A DNA stretch of 64,000 nt, from assembly GCF_040834005.1 (NCBI RefSeq), contig NZ_CP162129.1, positions 973,501 to 1,037,500 of the forward strand. The letters are read 5' to 3'. Below, piece by piece: positions 51,490 through 59,786 of this stretch. Below the pieces are notes generated by a model. It had not been told where the DNA came from. It ran no database searches and worked only from the letters and a program-made list of their open reading frames with translations. Source of the stretch: Paenibacillus sp. PL2-23. GTDB taxonomy: Bacteria > Bacillota > Bacilli > Paenibacillales > Paenibacillaceae. The position numbers and the translations under genes were made by a program. Each line of letters opens with the position of its first letter. Positions within the stretch are counted from its first letter, which is position 1.

Positions 51490-51987
51490 ATGGCAACCAA
51501 GCTGCTTATGAATGAGGCGATCAAGGCGTCGGAGGTGCTGCTGACAGGGCTGAACGGAGAGAGAGTTGGCGTGGTGTCCCGGGAGGAAGCGCTGGCGATG
51601 GCGAAGGAGCTGAAGGCAGACCTTGTCTGCGACTCGCTGATGAGCAGCCCTCCGCCATGCAGGTTGGCGGGGAAGGGCGCGGCGAAGCGGGAGAAGGACC
51701 AAGCCGGCAAGGAAGAGCGCCAGCAGAGCGGCGGGATGAAGGTGAAGGAAATTCGGCTCACCGCAAGCATCGAGGAGCACGATTATGACACGAAGCGCAG
51801 ACAGGCGGAGAAGCTGCTTGCGTCGGGTAACGGCGTGCTGCTCGTTGTGAAGGTTCAAGGCAAGGAAGGGGCGGCGGCGAAGGAGCTGCTGGAACGGCTG
51901 ACTGGAGATTTGAAGCACACTGGCAGAAGGAAAACGGGCATTCAGGTTAGCGGCAAGCAGGCCGCTGTTGAGCTGCTGCCGGTTTAA
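51490..51987 (+). CDS. Divergent paralogue of translation initiation factor IF-3
   Basis: About 165 residues from ATG 51490 with GGAGAG upstream. The whole IF-3 layout is present: N-domain with MNEAIKASEVLLTGLNGE and REEALAMAKELKADLV, PPPCRL at the interdomain boundary, then VKEIRLTASIEEHDYDTKRR, the C-domain hallmark. It departs from true IF-3 at sites normally near-invariant: the YGKF/YRY segment after PPxCR is replaced by GKGAAKREK, and the RFRGRE-type strand reads VVKVQGKE. It is isolated from rpmI-rplT, the usual infC partners, so a second gene is expected elsewhere. It may bind the 30S subunit in special conditions, or have a new role. Confidence 0.85.
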   Translation: MATKLLMNEAIKASEVLLTGLNGERVGVVSREEALAMAKELKADLVCDSLMSSPPPCRLAGKGAAKREKDQAGKEERQQSGGMKVKEIRLTASIEEHDYDTKRRQAEKLLASGNGVLLVVKVQGKEGAAAKELLERLTGDLKHTGRRKTGIQVSGKQAAVELLPV

Positions 51988-52068
51988 AGACGCGCTGGCC
52001 TTTATTCGCGGCGGGAGAATGACGGTGTTCACCCATCCGGAGCGAATCGTTATGAGCCGTTCATTACC

Positions 52069-52122
52069 TTGACAGTGGGCGGGGGATTAGGTATGATTTT
52101 TTTATTGAAAATCATTATCAAT
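52069..52122 (+). promoter_or_regulatory. Promoter with Fur box controlling the ABC exporter gene
   Basis: TTGACA (52069-52074), 17 bases, TATGAT (52092-52097). TGAAAATCATTATCA (52106-52120) matches the 15-base Fur core TGATAATNATTATCA at all but one position and covers the start of transcription. Iron-dependent repression is the natural reading. Confidence 0.82.
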
Positions 52123-52161
52123 TAGTCCCTCAATTCAACATGGACGGAATAGGAGCTTGAC

Positions 52162-53880
52162 ATGCTGCGTCGTTTTTTCTCGTACTACAAGCCGTACAAG
52201 AAGCTGTTTTTTCTTGATTTTTTCAGCGCGGTCATACTAGCTGTACTGGAGCTCGTGTTCCCGCTTGCTGTTGGCTACGTCGTCAACAAGCTGCTGCCGG
52301 ATGGCAACTGGGGCTTGATTGTGTCCGCCTGCGCTGTGCTTCTGGTTATTTATGCCATTAATACGCTGCTGAGCTATGTTGTAACTTACTGGGGACACAT
52401 GCTGGGCATCAACATTGAGACCGATATGCGGAGGAGCCTGTTCGACCATGTGCAGAAGTTGAGCTTCCGCTTCTTCGACAATACCAAGACGGGGCATCTG
52501 ATCTCCCGGCTGACGAACGATTTGTTCGAGATTGGAGAGGTGGCGCATCATGGACCGGAGGATATGTTCATCGCAGTGATGACGCTGATCGGCGCATTCG
52601 GCATTATGCTGTTCATTCAGCCTGAGCTTGCCATTATGACGTTTATTATTGTGCCGATTATTATATGGCTTGTGCTGTATTTCAACGGACGTATGACCAA
52701 GGCGGCGAATCGGCTGTTCTCCGATATGGCAGATTTCAACGCGCGGGTTGAGGATACGGTTGGCGGCATTCGCGTCGTTCAAGCGTTCGCGAACGAGAAG
52801 CATGAAGGCAAGCTGTTCAAGGCCAACAACCTGAGGTTCCGCGAGGCCAAGCTGATTGCTTACAGGCTGATCGGCCTCAATGCCTCCGTCTCCTACATGC
52901 TGATGAGAATCGTGTCGCTGTTCGTGCTCATTGCAGGCGCCTTCTATGTGCTGCGCAAAGGCATGCCATACGGGGATTTCATTACGTTTGTGCTGCTGAC
53001 GAATATATTCTTCAAGCCGATTGAGAAGATTAATGCCGTTATTGAAAGCTATCCCAAAGGCATCGCCGGCTTCAAGCGGTATGTGGAGCTGATGGACACG
53101 GAGCCGGACGTTGCAGATAAGCCCAATGCTATCGAAGTGGATGGGCTTAGAGGCGACATTGAATACAAGGCTGTCACGTTCGGTTATGAAGGCGCCTCGA
53201 AGGTGCTTCAGGGCATTAACCTTTCTATTCGTGCGGGCGAGACGGTCGCCTTCGTCGGTCCGTCCGGCGCGGGCAAAACAACGCTCTGCAGCCTGCTGCC
53301 GAGATTTTATGAGATTGAGGATGGTATGATTACGGTGGATGGCCACGACATCCGCTCCCTGAAGCTGGAGTCGCTGCGACGGAGCATTGGCATCGTGCAG
53401 CAGGACGTGTTCCTGTTCGCAGGCACCATCCGGGAGAACATTGCTTACGGGCGGCTGGGCGCACATGATTCCGACATTATGGAGGCGGCTCGCCGGGCTA
53501 AGCTGGAGGACTTCATCCTGTCGCAGCCGCAAGGGCTGGACACAGTAGTGGGAGAGCGGGGAGTTAAGCTGTCCGGCGGACAGAAGCAGCGTCTTGCTAT
53601 TGCGAGAATGTTCCTCAAAAATCCACCCATTCTTATTCTGGACGAAGCGACGTCCGCGCTTGATACCGAGACCGAAGCGGCGATCCAGCAATCGCTGGCT
53701 GAGCTGTCGGAGGGCCGCACGACGCTTGTTATCGCGCATCGTCTGGCGACCATCAAGAACGCTGACCGGATCGTCGTTGTGACGGAGAACGGCATTACCG
53801 AGCAGGGACGCCATGAGGAGCTGGTAGCTGCGGGAGGCATCTACAGCCGCCTGCATGAGGCGCAGTTCGGCCGCGCTTAA
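52162..53880 (+). CDS. ABC transporter with fused membrane and ATPase domains, probably Fur-regulated exporter
   Basis: A 572-residue half-transporter. Residues 1-310 form the six-helix exporter domain; residues 335-572 the ATPase with Walker A GPSGAGKTT, Q-loop QQDVFLFAGT, signature LSGGQKQRLAIARM, Walker B ILILDEATSALD and the H-loop Ile-Ala-His. It works as a homodimer that exports lipids, peptides or drugs. The upstream Fur box suggests a role in low iron, for instance export of a metallophore or heme. It is monocistronic and ends at a strong terminator. Confidence 0.93.
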   Translation: MLRRFFSYYKPYKKLFFLDFFSAVILAVLELVFPLAVGYVVNKLLPDGNWGLIVSACAVLLVIYAINTLLSYVVTYWGHMLGINIETDMRRSLFDHVQKLSFRFFDNTKTGHLISRLTNDLFEIGEVAHHGPEDMFIAVMTLIGAFGIMLFIQPELAIMTFIIVPIIIWLVLYFNGRMTKAANRLFSDMADFNARVEDTVGGIRVVQAFANEKHEGKLFKANNLRFREAKLIAYRLIGLNASVSYMLMRIVSLFVLIAGAFYVLRKGMPYGDFITFVLLTNIFFKPIEKINAVIESYPKGIAGFKRYVELMDTEPDVADKPNAIEVDGLRGDIEYKAVTFGYEGASKVLQGINLSIRAGETVAFVGPSGAGKTTLCSLLPRFYEIEDGMITVDGHDIRSLKLESLRRSIGIVQQDVFLFAGTIRENIAYGRLGAHDSDIMEAARRAKLEDFILSQPQGLDTVVGERGVKLSGGQKQRLAIARMFLKNPPILILDEATSALDTETEAAIQQSLAELSEGRTTLVIAHRLATIKNADRIVVVTENGITEQGRHEELVAAGGIYSRLHEAQFGRA

Positions 53881-53906
53881 GTCCCATCCATCCATAGCGA
53901 CAGAGC

Positions 53907-53953
53907 AAGGGCTGTCCACTGAGCAAATGAATATGCTCAGCGGACAGCCCTTT
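53907..53953. terminator. Bidirectional terminator between the ABC exporter and the antiporter operon
   Basis: GGGCTGTCCACTGAGCA pairs with TGCTCAGCGGACAGCCC (one mismatch), TTT after it and AA-rich flank on the other side. Confidence 0.85.
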
Positions 53954-53976
53954 GTGCGCTTGAATCTATGGTTCCA

Positions 53977-55200
53977 TTATAAGCCTGTGGCGGTGCCGCG
54001 CTCCTTCTTCTTCTTGTCCCAACGGAAGATGGTGTTCAGCCCCTTGTAGATATGCTTGGACTCCTTCGTGAGAAGGGGACCCAGTATGGCGAGAATAAGC
54101 ACGTAGAGCGCCGCGAACGGCTGCAGCTTCTCGTCCAGATTAGCGGCAAGCCCGACGTTGGCGACAATGATGGAGAATTCGCCGCGCGATACAATGGTCA
54201 GTCCGATGTTGGACGAGGCCTTCGGCGACAGTCCGGCGCTTCTGCCAGCCAGCATGCCGGCGATAAAGTTGCCCAGCAGCGTGACGGCTACGGCGCCCAG
54301 CGTCAGCCAGACGGCGCCGCCCAGCTTCGCCGGCTCGATTGTTAATCCGAAGCTGAAGAAGAACATGGCGCCGAAGAAGTCACGGAAGGGCAGGATAAGA
54401 TGCTCGATTCGCTTCATATGGTTCGTCTCGGCAAGCACCAGTCCGAACAGCAGGGCGCCGATCGCCTCGGCGACATGGATGGTCTCGCCAAGACCTGCGA
54501 CGAAGAACAGCAGGCCGAAGATGAGCAGAATGAACAGCTCGTTGGAGCGGATGTCGAGCAGCTTATTCAGCAGCGGCGCGGCCTTCCTGCCCAGAATGAG
54601 GAAGAGCAGCATGAAGCCAAGCGCATAGGTGGCCGAGAGCAGCACGCCGCCAAGCGACGAGTCGGTGCTAAGCACGAGGCCGGACAGGACGGAGAGGTAA
54701 ACCGCGAGGAATATATCCTCGTACATAATAATACCGAGGATCATCTCCGTCTCCGAGTTGGCCGTCCGCTTCAGATCAACCAGCACCTTGGCCACTATGG
54801 CGCTGGAGGAGATTGTCGTAATGCCGGCCAGCACCATGGTCTCCGCGAAGGAGAAGCCTGTGGCGAAGCCGTACAATAAGCCCAGCGAAAAATTGATTAG
54901 AATATAGATCGTGCCGCCGACGGCGATGTTGCGTCCGGATTTGATCAGCCTGCCGACGGAAAATTCAAGGCCCAAATAAAACAGCAGAAAGAGAACCCCG
55001 AGACGCCCCAGAAATTGGATTGTCTCCGCGCTGTGAACGAACGTGAAGTCCAGCACGCCTATAACAGGTGCATGGGGCCCGACTGCCATTCCGATCAGAA
55101 TAAAGAAGGGGATGACCGAGAAACGAATCTTCGCTGCCAGCAATCCAACAAGGGCAACGAGGATGACGGCGAGTCCGATTTCAAGCACCATGTGATCCAT
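53977..55200 (-). CDS. khtU: K+/H+ antiporter membrane subunit (KhtU-like, CPA2 family)
   Basis: A 407-residue transporter with about twelve membrane helices. CPA2 features include LFYLGLEFSVGRL, GITTISSSAIVAKVL and EAIGALLFGLVLAE. No TrkA domain is fused; the regulatory subunit is the separate gene upstream. In Bacillus subtilis KhtTU exports K+ or NH4+ in exchange for protons. The start lies 2 bases after the khtT stop. A basic C-terminal tail (KKKKERG) is cytoplasmic. Confidence 0.9.
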   Translation of the reverse strand: MDHMVLEIGLAVILVALVGLLAAKIRFSVIPFFILIGMAVGPHAPVIGVLDFTFVHSAETIQFLGRLGVLFLLFYLGLEFSVGRLIKSGRNIAVGGTIYILINFSLGLLYGFATGFSFAETMVLAGITTISSSAIVAKVLVDLKRTANSETEMILGIIMYEDIFLAVYLSVLSGLVLSTDSSLGGVLLSATYALGFMLLFLILGRKAAPLLNKLLDIRSNELFILLIFGLLFFVAGLGETIHVAEAIGALLFGLVLAETNHMKRIEHLILPFRDFFGAMFFFSFGLTIEPAKLGGAVWLTLGAVAVTLLGNFIAGMLAGRSAGLSPKASSNIGLTIVSRGEFSIIVANVGLAANLDEKLQPFAALYVLILAILGPLLTKESKHIYKGLNTIFRWDKKKKERGTATGL

Positions 55201-55202
55201 GA

Positions 55203-55694
55203 CTACCGGCTCCCGTTCTGCAGCATGGCTTTCAGGAGCTTAAGCTGATGGCGTTCTCCCGCCACAATCAGCGTTGTATCCGGCTTGAAGCGGTATTCCG
55301 GTCCGGGGTTAATATGCTTGGCGTCCTTCTCGACGGCGGCGATAATGGTTGCCCCGGTTGTCTGGCGAATGTCCGCCTCACCGATGCTTAGCCCGATACA
55401 GGCGGCCCCGAATTCTATTCTGTACCATTCAATGGTGAGATCGTCGAGCGCGACCTCAATTGTCTCCAGCGCCTTCGGCTTGTACGTCATGCCTCCCACG
55501 ATGGCGGCGATCTGGCGGGCTTCTTCATCCTCCAGCGTCACCATGGAGATGCTGTCGTCCAGGTCGTCATAGTCGAAGTGGTATAGCTCGCGGCGGCCGT
55601 CGTCGTGAATAATGACAACAAGCTTGTCGCCGCTTCGCGTCATGATCTGATATTTTTTGCCGATGCCCGGCAGGTCTGATTCTCTAATATTCAA
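55203..55694 (-). CDS. khtT: Regulatory subunit of K+/H+ antiporter (KhtT-like, RCK-C domain)
   Basis: About 163 residues from TTG 55694, which gives [15 protein letters not shown] and has AAGGAGG nine bases before it. The N-terminal half is the KhtT-specific domain ([18 protein letters not shown]); the C-terminal half is an RCK-C/TrkA-C domain ending [20 protein letters not shown]. KhtT controls the antiporter in response to pH, salts and, in Bacillus, cyclic di-AMP. It precedes khtU by 2 bases. Confidence 0.92.
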   Translation of the reverse strand: MNIRESDLPGIGKKYQIMTRSGDKLVVIIHDDGRRELYHFDYDDLDDSISMVTLEDEEARQIAAIVGGMTYKPKALETIEVALDDLTIEWYRIEFGAACIGLSIGEADIRQTTGATIIAAVEKDAKHINPGPEYRFKPDTTLIVAGERHQLKLLKAMLQNGSR

Positions 55695-55725
55695 TGGTTG
55701 CGCCTCCTTGGGATGTCGTTGACTG

Positions 55726-56133
55726 TCACACTCTCCGTAGTTTGCCAAGTGATGACCGACCTTCATCCACGAAACGCCCCGAGAATTGAATGGTTCGCAA
55801 TATGCTGCGAAGCAGCAGAGTAAAATGATGCGCGTACAGGTAAACTATAGGAAGGCGAAGCGCGTAAATACCCAGCAAGCTGGCTGCCGCAGCCGCTACA
55901 TTTGGGCTGTTGGGCAGCAGAGCCTTGGTCTCCGCGGGATGCTTGTCGACATGAAAATAGACCTGGATGGGCCGGGTCTGACTCTTGCGCGCGTTTGCAG
56001 TCAGCTCGAAGTTGTTGCCCGCCTGGTAAGCGAACAAAGCGGTAATCAGCAGGGGAAAGAGAAGGAACAGCGCCAGCATACGCTGCCGGAGACATGTGTT
56101 TTCTTGTTCTAGTTGAGTGTGCGGTATCGACAT
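55726..56133 (-). CDS. Small membrane protein upstream of khtTU
   Basis: A 135-residue protein with one clear membrane segment (about 20-37) and a second hydrophobic region (about 80-105). ATG 56133 follows AGGAGGAGGGG. Its stop lies 32 bases before the khtT start, so it is in the same operon. Its place matches that of khtS in the Bacillus khtSTU operon, but I cannot confirm homology. Function unknown. Confidence 0.55.
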   Translation of the reverse strand: MSIPHTQLEQENTCLRQRMLALFLLFPLLITALFAYQAGNNFELTANARKSQTRPIQVYFHVDKHPAETKALLPNSPNVAAAAASLLGIYALRLPIVYLYAHHFTLLLRSILRTIQFSGRFVDEGRSSLGKLRRV

Positions 56134-56236
56134 GTCAGTGCTTCCCCTCCTCCTGCTTGATCGTCCAGCGTGTAGCTAGCCATTGTTATCATTATTATAG
56201 CTGAAAGTGGTGCCGCGATAAAACCTGAAGCCTCTA

Positions 56237-57808
56237 TCAGCTTTTGCCAGACAGAGACAGTCCATCGGACATGGCCCGAAGAAAGATGTCCGTCAGATCG
56301 GGATCCCACTGCGTGCCTCTGCCTTCCTCCAGAATGGAGAGCGCCCGTTCAATCGTCATACCTTTGCGGTACGGCCGGTCCGAGGTCATCGCGTCGTATG
56401 CGTCGGCAATGGCGATAACTCTGCCCAGCAGCGGAATGTCCGCGCCGGCCAAGCCGTCCGGGTACCCCTTGCCGTCATAACGCTCATGATGGGAGCGAAT
56501 GCCTGGCAGGAAAGGGGCCATCTCGTCCGCCGGTTCGATTTGCTTGATAATATTTTCGCCAAGAATGGGATGCTGCTTGATCTGGTGAAATTCCTCGTCC
56601 GTCAGCCTGCCTTCCTTCAGCAGCACCGCGTCGCGAACGCCGATTTTGCCGATGTCATGGAGCAGGGCCGTCTTTCGGATCAGCTCGACCTGAGGTTCAT
56701 CCCAGCCTGCATGCTGTCCGATCAGGACGGAGAACTGGGCTACGCGCTCGGAATGGCCGGCCGTATAAGCATCTCTGGCATCCAGCGCCGCCGCGAGAGT
56801 GAAGAAATAGCTTTGCACCAGCTGATTGTTGCGCTTCTCCCGCTCCTTGAGGCCTTCGAGCATATGGTTGAAGCCTGCGACCAGCTTGGAAAATTCATCA
56901 GAGTAGGTATCATCCGCCTTCACCTCCAGGTTGCCGTCCTGAACGGCGGCCATAGCCCGCTGGAGCGAGACGATCGGATCTTGTATGCTGCGGGACAGCA
57001 GCGATGCGCCGAACAGGGAGAAGGTAATGCCGATTGCAAGAATAATGCCGGCCCATTGCCAATACGCTTGTGAGTCGCTTTGCGGTATACCGTCCATCCG
57101 AATTTGCGAGGCGAGCGTGAACAGCAGCAGGGGGAGCGTCCCAATAAGGAAGGCGCTGAGCTGGAATTTGGTCCGTATGGAGACCAGCACGCTGCCGCGA
57201 AGCGTGAGATCGCGGTTGTACAGGGTAATGTTGGCGCTTCTGATGAAGGTGACTAGAGGTCTTATCGCAATGCTGGTCAAATAAAATTCGAACATGGCGT
57301 GCATGCTCGCAACCATCAGAGCGCCGCCTCCGGCAATGATGAGATAATGGTAGGGAAAATGAACCCAGCCGCTGCCGATCAGCAATAGGCATAGCAGGAT
57401 GCCGGGGATGGACATGCCGAGAAAATGGGGGCCGAATGTCCGCTTCACTGCCAGCAGCGGAAAGCGATGCGTCTGCAGATAGGCGCGAGCCAGCTCCTCT
57501 TCCGTAGGATGGGCGCTTCGGAATATGGCCCTAATGGGCGCTAGATGTCTGAAGAACACGATCAGCTCGCAGACGAGCATCACCAGCAAAGAAACCGCCA
57601 AAACGCCAATGAGCAGCATCAGCTCGCTGAACGGAAGACGCAGCGTATTGAATATGAGAATAACGCCGAAGCCGAGCACGGCAACTGTCGAGCCGAATAG
57701 ATAGTTGCGCAGCAGCGTCCTCAGAAATGTGGAGTAGAGCTTGCGTGAATCAGGATCAGGAGAGCCTTTAGGAGAGCCTTCGATCTTCCGGTGATGATGG
57801 TGTGTCAT
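56237..57808 (-). CDS. Membrane protein with HAMP and HD-GYP domain, probable cyclic di-GMP phosphodiesterase
   Basis: About 523 residues from ATG 57808 behind GAGGAGAGG. The His-rich start (MTHHHHRK) is unusual. Six or so membrane helices (about 35-290), a HAMP domain (about 285-335), then HD-GYP: HSERVAQFS, HDIGKIGV, HPILGENI and HHERYDGKGYPDGL. The HD and GYP metal and substrate residues are intact. Such enzymes cut cyclic di-GMP to pGpG or GMP. Confidence 0.9.
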   Translation of the reverse strand: MTHHHHRKIEGSPKGSPDPDSRKLYSTFLRTLLRNYLFGSTVAVLGFGVILIFNTLRLPFSELMLLIGVLAVSLLVMLVCELIVFFRHLAPIRAIFRSAHPTEEELARAYLQTHRFPLLAVKRTFGPHFLGMSIPGILLCLLLIGSGWVHFPYHYLIIAGGGALMVASMHAMFEFYLTSIAIRPLVTFIRSANITLYNRDLTLRGSVLVSIRTKFQLSAFLIGTLPLLLFTLASQIRMDGIPQSDSQAYWQWAGIILAIGITFSLFGASLLSRSIQDPIVSLQRAMAAVQDGNLEVKADDTYSDEFSKLVAGFNHMLEGLKEREKRNNQLVQSYFFTLAAALDARDAYTAGHSERVAQFSVLIGQHAGWDEPQVELIRKTALLHDIGKIGVRDAVLLKEGRLTDEEFHQIKQHPILGENIIKQIEPADEMAPFLPGIRSHHERYDGKGYPDGLAGADIPLLGRVIAIADAYDAMTSDRPYRKGMTIERALSILEEGRGTQWDPDLTDIFLRAMSDGLSLSGKS

Positions 57809-57951
57809 GGGTAAAAGCCTCTCCTCTGTCGATGCTCGAAGCATCTATTTCTTCATATTTTACGTGCGGTTTGGCAGGAAGTACAGAGGGCTATGGCATG
57901 TTTTGGCGATATCGCTCCAATTCGAAGAGGGCCAACGAACGCGCATTCCGG

Positions 57952-57981
57952 TTGAAGTCCAACGGTAAAGCTACGTATAAT
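57952..57981 (+). promoter_or_regulatory. Promoter of deoC
   Basis: TTGAAG (57952-57957), 18 bases, TATAAT (57976-57981), 35 bases before the deoC start. Confidence 0.65.
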
Positions 57982-58015
57982 GAGGAGCAGAATAGGAAAA
58001 TGGAGGAGTATCCAT

Positions 58016-58705
58016 ATGGCAAATCAACAAGCATGGTCGCCGGCTGAGGTCGCCGGAATGATTGATCATACGATATTAAAGGCAGATGCGACCAAAGAGG
58101 ATATTATGGGCGTGTGCCGGGAAGCGAGAGAGCATCAATTCGCAACTGTATGTGTGAACGCGGGCTGGGTGAAGCTGGCCGCAGCGGAGCTGAATGGCAG
58201 CGGAGTTGGCATTACAACGGTAGTCGGCTTTCCGCTGGGCGCGACCAGCACGGCGTCCAAAGCGTTCGAGGCGAAGCAGGCAATCGAGGATGGCGCGACC
58301 GAAATCGATATGGTGCTGAACATCGGGCTGCTGAAATCAGGAGATAAGGATGCTGTTCGGCAGGATGTCGAAGGCGTAGTGGCGGCGTGCAAGAGCAAAG
58401 CTGCGCTTAAGGTTATTCTGGAGACCGGCATGCTGACAGACGAGGAGAAGGTGGCAGCCTGCGAGCTTTGTGTTCAAGCCGGCGCTGACTTCGTGAAGAC
58501 GTCAACGGGCTTTGGCAAAGGGGGCGCTACCGCCGAGGACATCGCGCTTATGCGTCGTACAGTGGGTCCCGATATCGGGGTGAAGGCATCCGGCGGCGTC
58601 CGGGATTTGGAGACGGCGCTGCGCATGCTGCAGGCGGGGGCGAATCGGATCGGCGCGAGCTCAAGCGTGGCCATCGTGACAGGCGGTCAAGGCGAGGGCT
58701 ACTAA
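58016..58705 (+). CDS. deoC: Deoxyribose-phosphate aldolase
   Basis: A 229-residue (beta/alpha)8 aldolase. ATG 58016 follows GGAGGAG by 7 bases. Visible motifs are [20 protein letters not shown] and the Schiff-base Lys in [10 protein letters not shown], plus the second Lys in VKASGGVRD. The enzyme splits 2-deoxyribose-5-phosphate into glyceraldehyde-3-phosphate and acetaldehyde in deoxynucleoside breakdown. It stands alone, away from other deo genes. Confidence 0.96.
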   Translation: MANQQAWSPAEVAGMIDHTILKADATKEDIMGVCREAREHQFATVCVNAGWVKLAAAELNGSGVGITTVVGFPLGATSTASKAFEAKQAIEDGATEIDMVLNIGLLKSGDKDAVRQDVEGVVAACKSKAALKVILETGMLTDEEKVAACELCVQAGADFVKTSTGFGKGGATAEDIALMRRTVGPDIGVKASGGVRDLETALRMLQAGANRIGASSSVAIVTGGQGEGY

Positions 58706-58743
58706 TCAGTGTCAGTTGATTGAAAAAGCTGAATAAAAGCTTG

Positions 58744-58794
58744 AAACGCCTTGCGCCGTCCACTCTAACAACTGGACGGCGCAAGGCGTTTTTT
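58744..58794. terminator. Bidirectional terminator between deoC and the epimerase-like gene
   Basis: AAACGCCTTGCGCCGTCCA pairs with TGGACGGCGCAAGGCGTTT around a 10-base loop (perfect 19-bp stem), followed by T residues. Confidence 0.92.
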
Positions 58795-58801
58795 GTTTTA
58801 C

Positions 58802-59683
58802 TTAAGCCAGCTTCTCGCAGCTAATGACGAGGCTGGCGCGGAGCTCCTCTCCAGGCGCCAGCATGATCAGCTCCTCGCGGCGGTTCATCTCGAACGGCAT
58901 CGCCATCCACGGCTCGACGCAGACGAACGGGCGATCCTTGAGCGACCAGATGACCACATACTTGAATATGTCGTCGTAACGCAGCTTGACGCGGATGGAG
59001 GAGCTGACGGGGAAAGCAATCTCAGGCTGGGCCGCGTCCAGCAGACAGACGGATTCAACCAGGTCCTCCAGATCAAGCCGGCCGGTATAAGGCTTCTCTA
59101 CGTTGTCGTTGAAGTCGATATACTTCGTCGCATCCGTCTCATAGGGAATGTCCTTGCCGCTGTCCAGGAGGAAGTAGGGATGGAAGCCGGCGTAGAAAGG
59201 AAGTGGCTCGCGGGTCCCTGTATTGCGATAATGCTGCTTCGTATGAAGCTCGCCGTTCACCAGCGAATAGGTGAAGAGCAGCTCGAAATCGAACGGATAC
59301 GCTTCACGGGTCTCATTATTAGAGCGAAGCCTCAGCGTAACGGCGGCTTCTCCAGTCTCTGATGTGCCGACAACCTCCCATGGCGAGGTGCGCGCCACTC
59401 CGTGCTGCCCCATGCGGTATTCCTTGCCTTCCCACATATAGACGGAATCCTTGACGGGACCGCAGATGGGGAAGAGGATAGGATTGCCCCCGCGGATATT
59501 AGCCGTAGGATGGTCAAGCGTGGCGCGGTCCAGGTAGAACAGCTCGGCGCCTTGCAGCGTACAGCTTGTGACGATCCCGCCTCTCTCCGGGCATACGAGG
59601 ACGCGAGAGGAGGTTGAGGGCTCCAGCAATTCATACATGGTATACGTTTCTTCCAAAATGCGAACTTCGAATGGTTTCACCAA
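58802..59683 (-). CDS. Aldose 1-epimerase family protein (YeaD-like mutarotase)
   Basis: A 293-residue galactose mutarotase-like beta-sandwich. RGGNPILFPICGP, MGQHGVART, FHPYF (His) and VCVEPWMA (Glu) are the sugar-binding and catalytic positions. It interconverts alpha and beta anomers of a hexose or hexose phosphate. The start is TTG 59683 or GTG 59680; GGAGG lies about 9 or 12 bases upstream. Confidence 0.9.
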   Translation of the reverse strand: MVKPFEVRILEETYTMYELLEPSTSSRVLVCPERGGIVTSCTLQGAELFYLDRATLDHPTANIRGGNPILFPICGPVKDSVYMWEGKEYRMGQHGVARTSPWEVVGTSETGEAAVTLRLRSNNETREAYPFDFELLFTYSLVNGELHTKQHYRNTGTREPLPFYAGFHPYFLLDSGKDIPYETDATKYIDFNDNVEKPYTGRLDLEDLVESVCLLDAAQPEIAFPVSSSIRVKLRYDDIFKYVVIWSLKDRPFVCVEPWMAMPFEMNRREELIMLAPGEELRASLVISCEKLA

Positions 59684-59738
59684 CGGTGGCAGCCTCCAGA
59701 CATTTTTTTCTTATTGTGCCCTATTCCAAGGCATGAGT

Positions 59739-59779
59739 AAAGGGCCGCTCCGCGGGCTGCTGCCCCGGACCGGCCCTTA
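59739..59779 (-). terminator. Hairpin between the PrsA-like gene and the epimerase gene
   Basis: AAGGGCCG and CGGCCCTT arms with inner TCCG/CGGA pairing; the T-tract on the minus strand is weak (CTTTACT). Confidence 0.55.
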
Positions 59780-59786
59780 AGCTTTG

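Noticed and set aside
51225-51770. Minus-strand frame over the 51-bp repeats and IF-3-like gene
   Set aside because: Period multiple of three keeps it open; it opposes a well-supported family gene.
52237-53919. Long minus-strand frame opposite the ABC exporter
   Set aside because: Codon-bias shadow of a clear family gene; no motifs.
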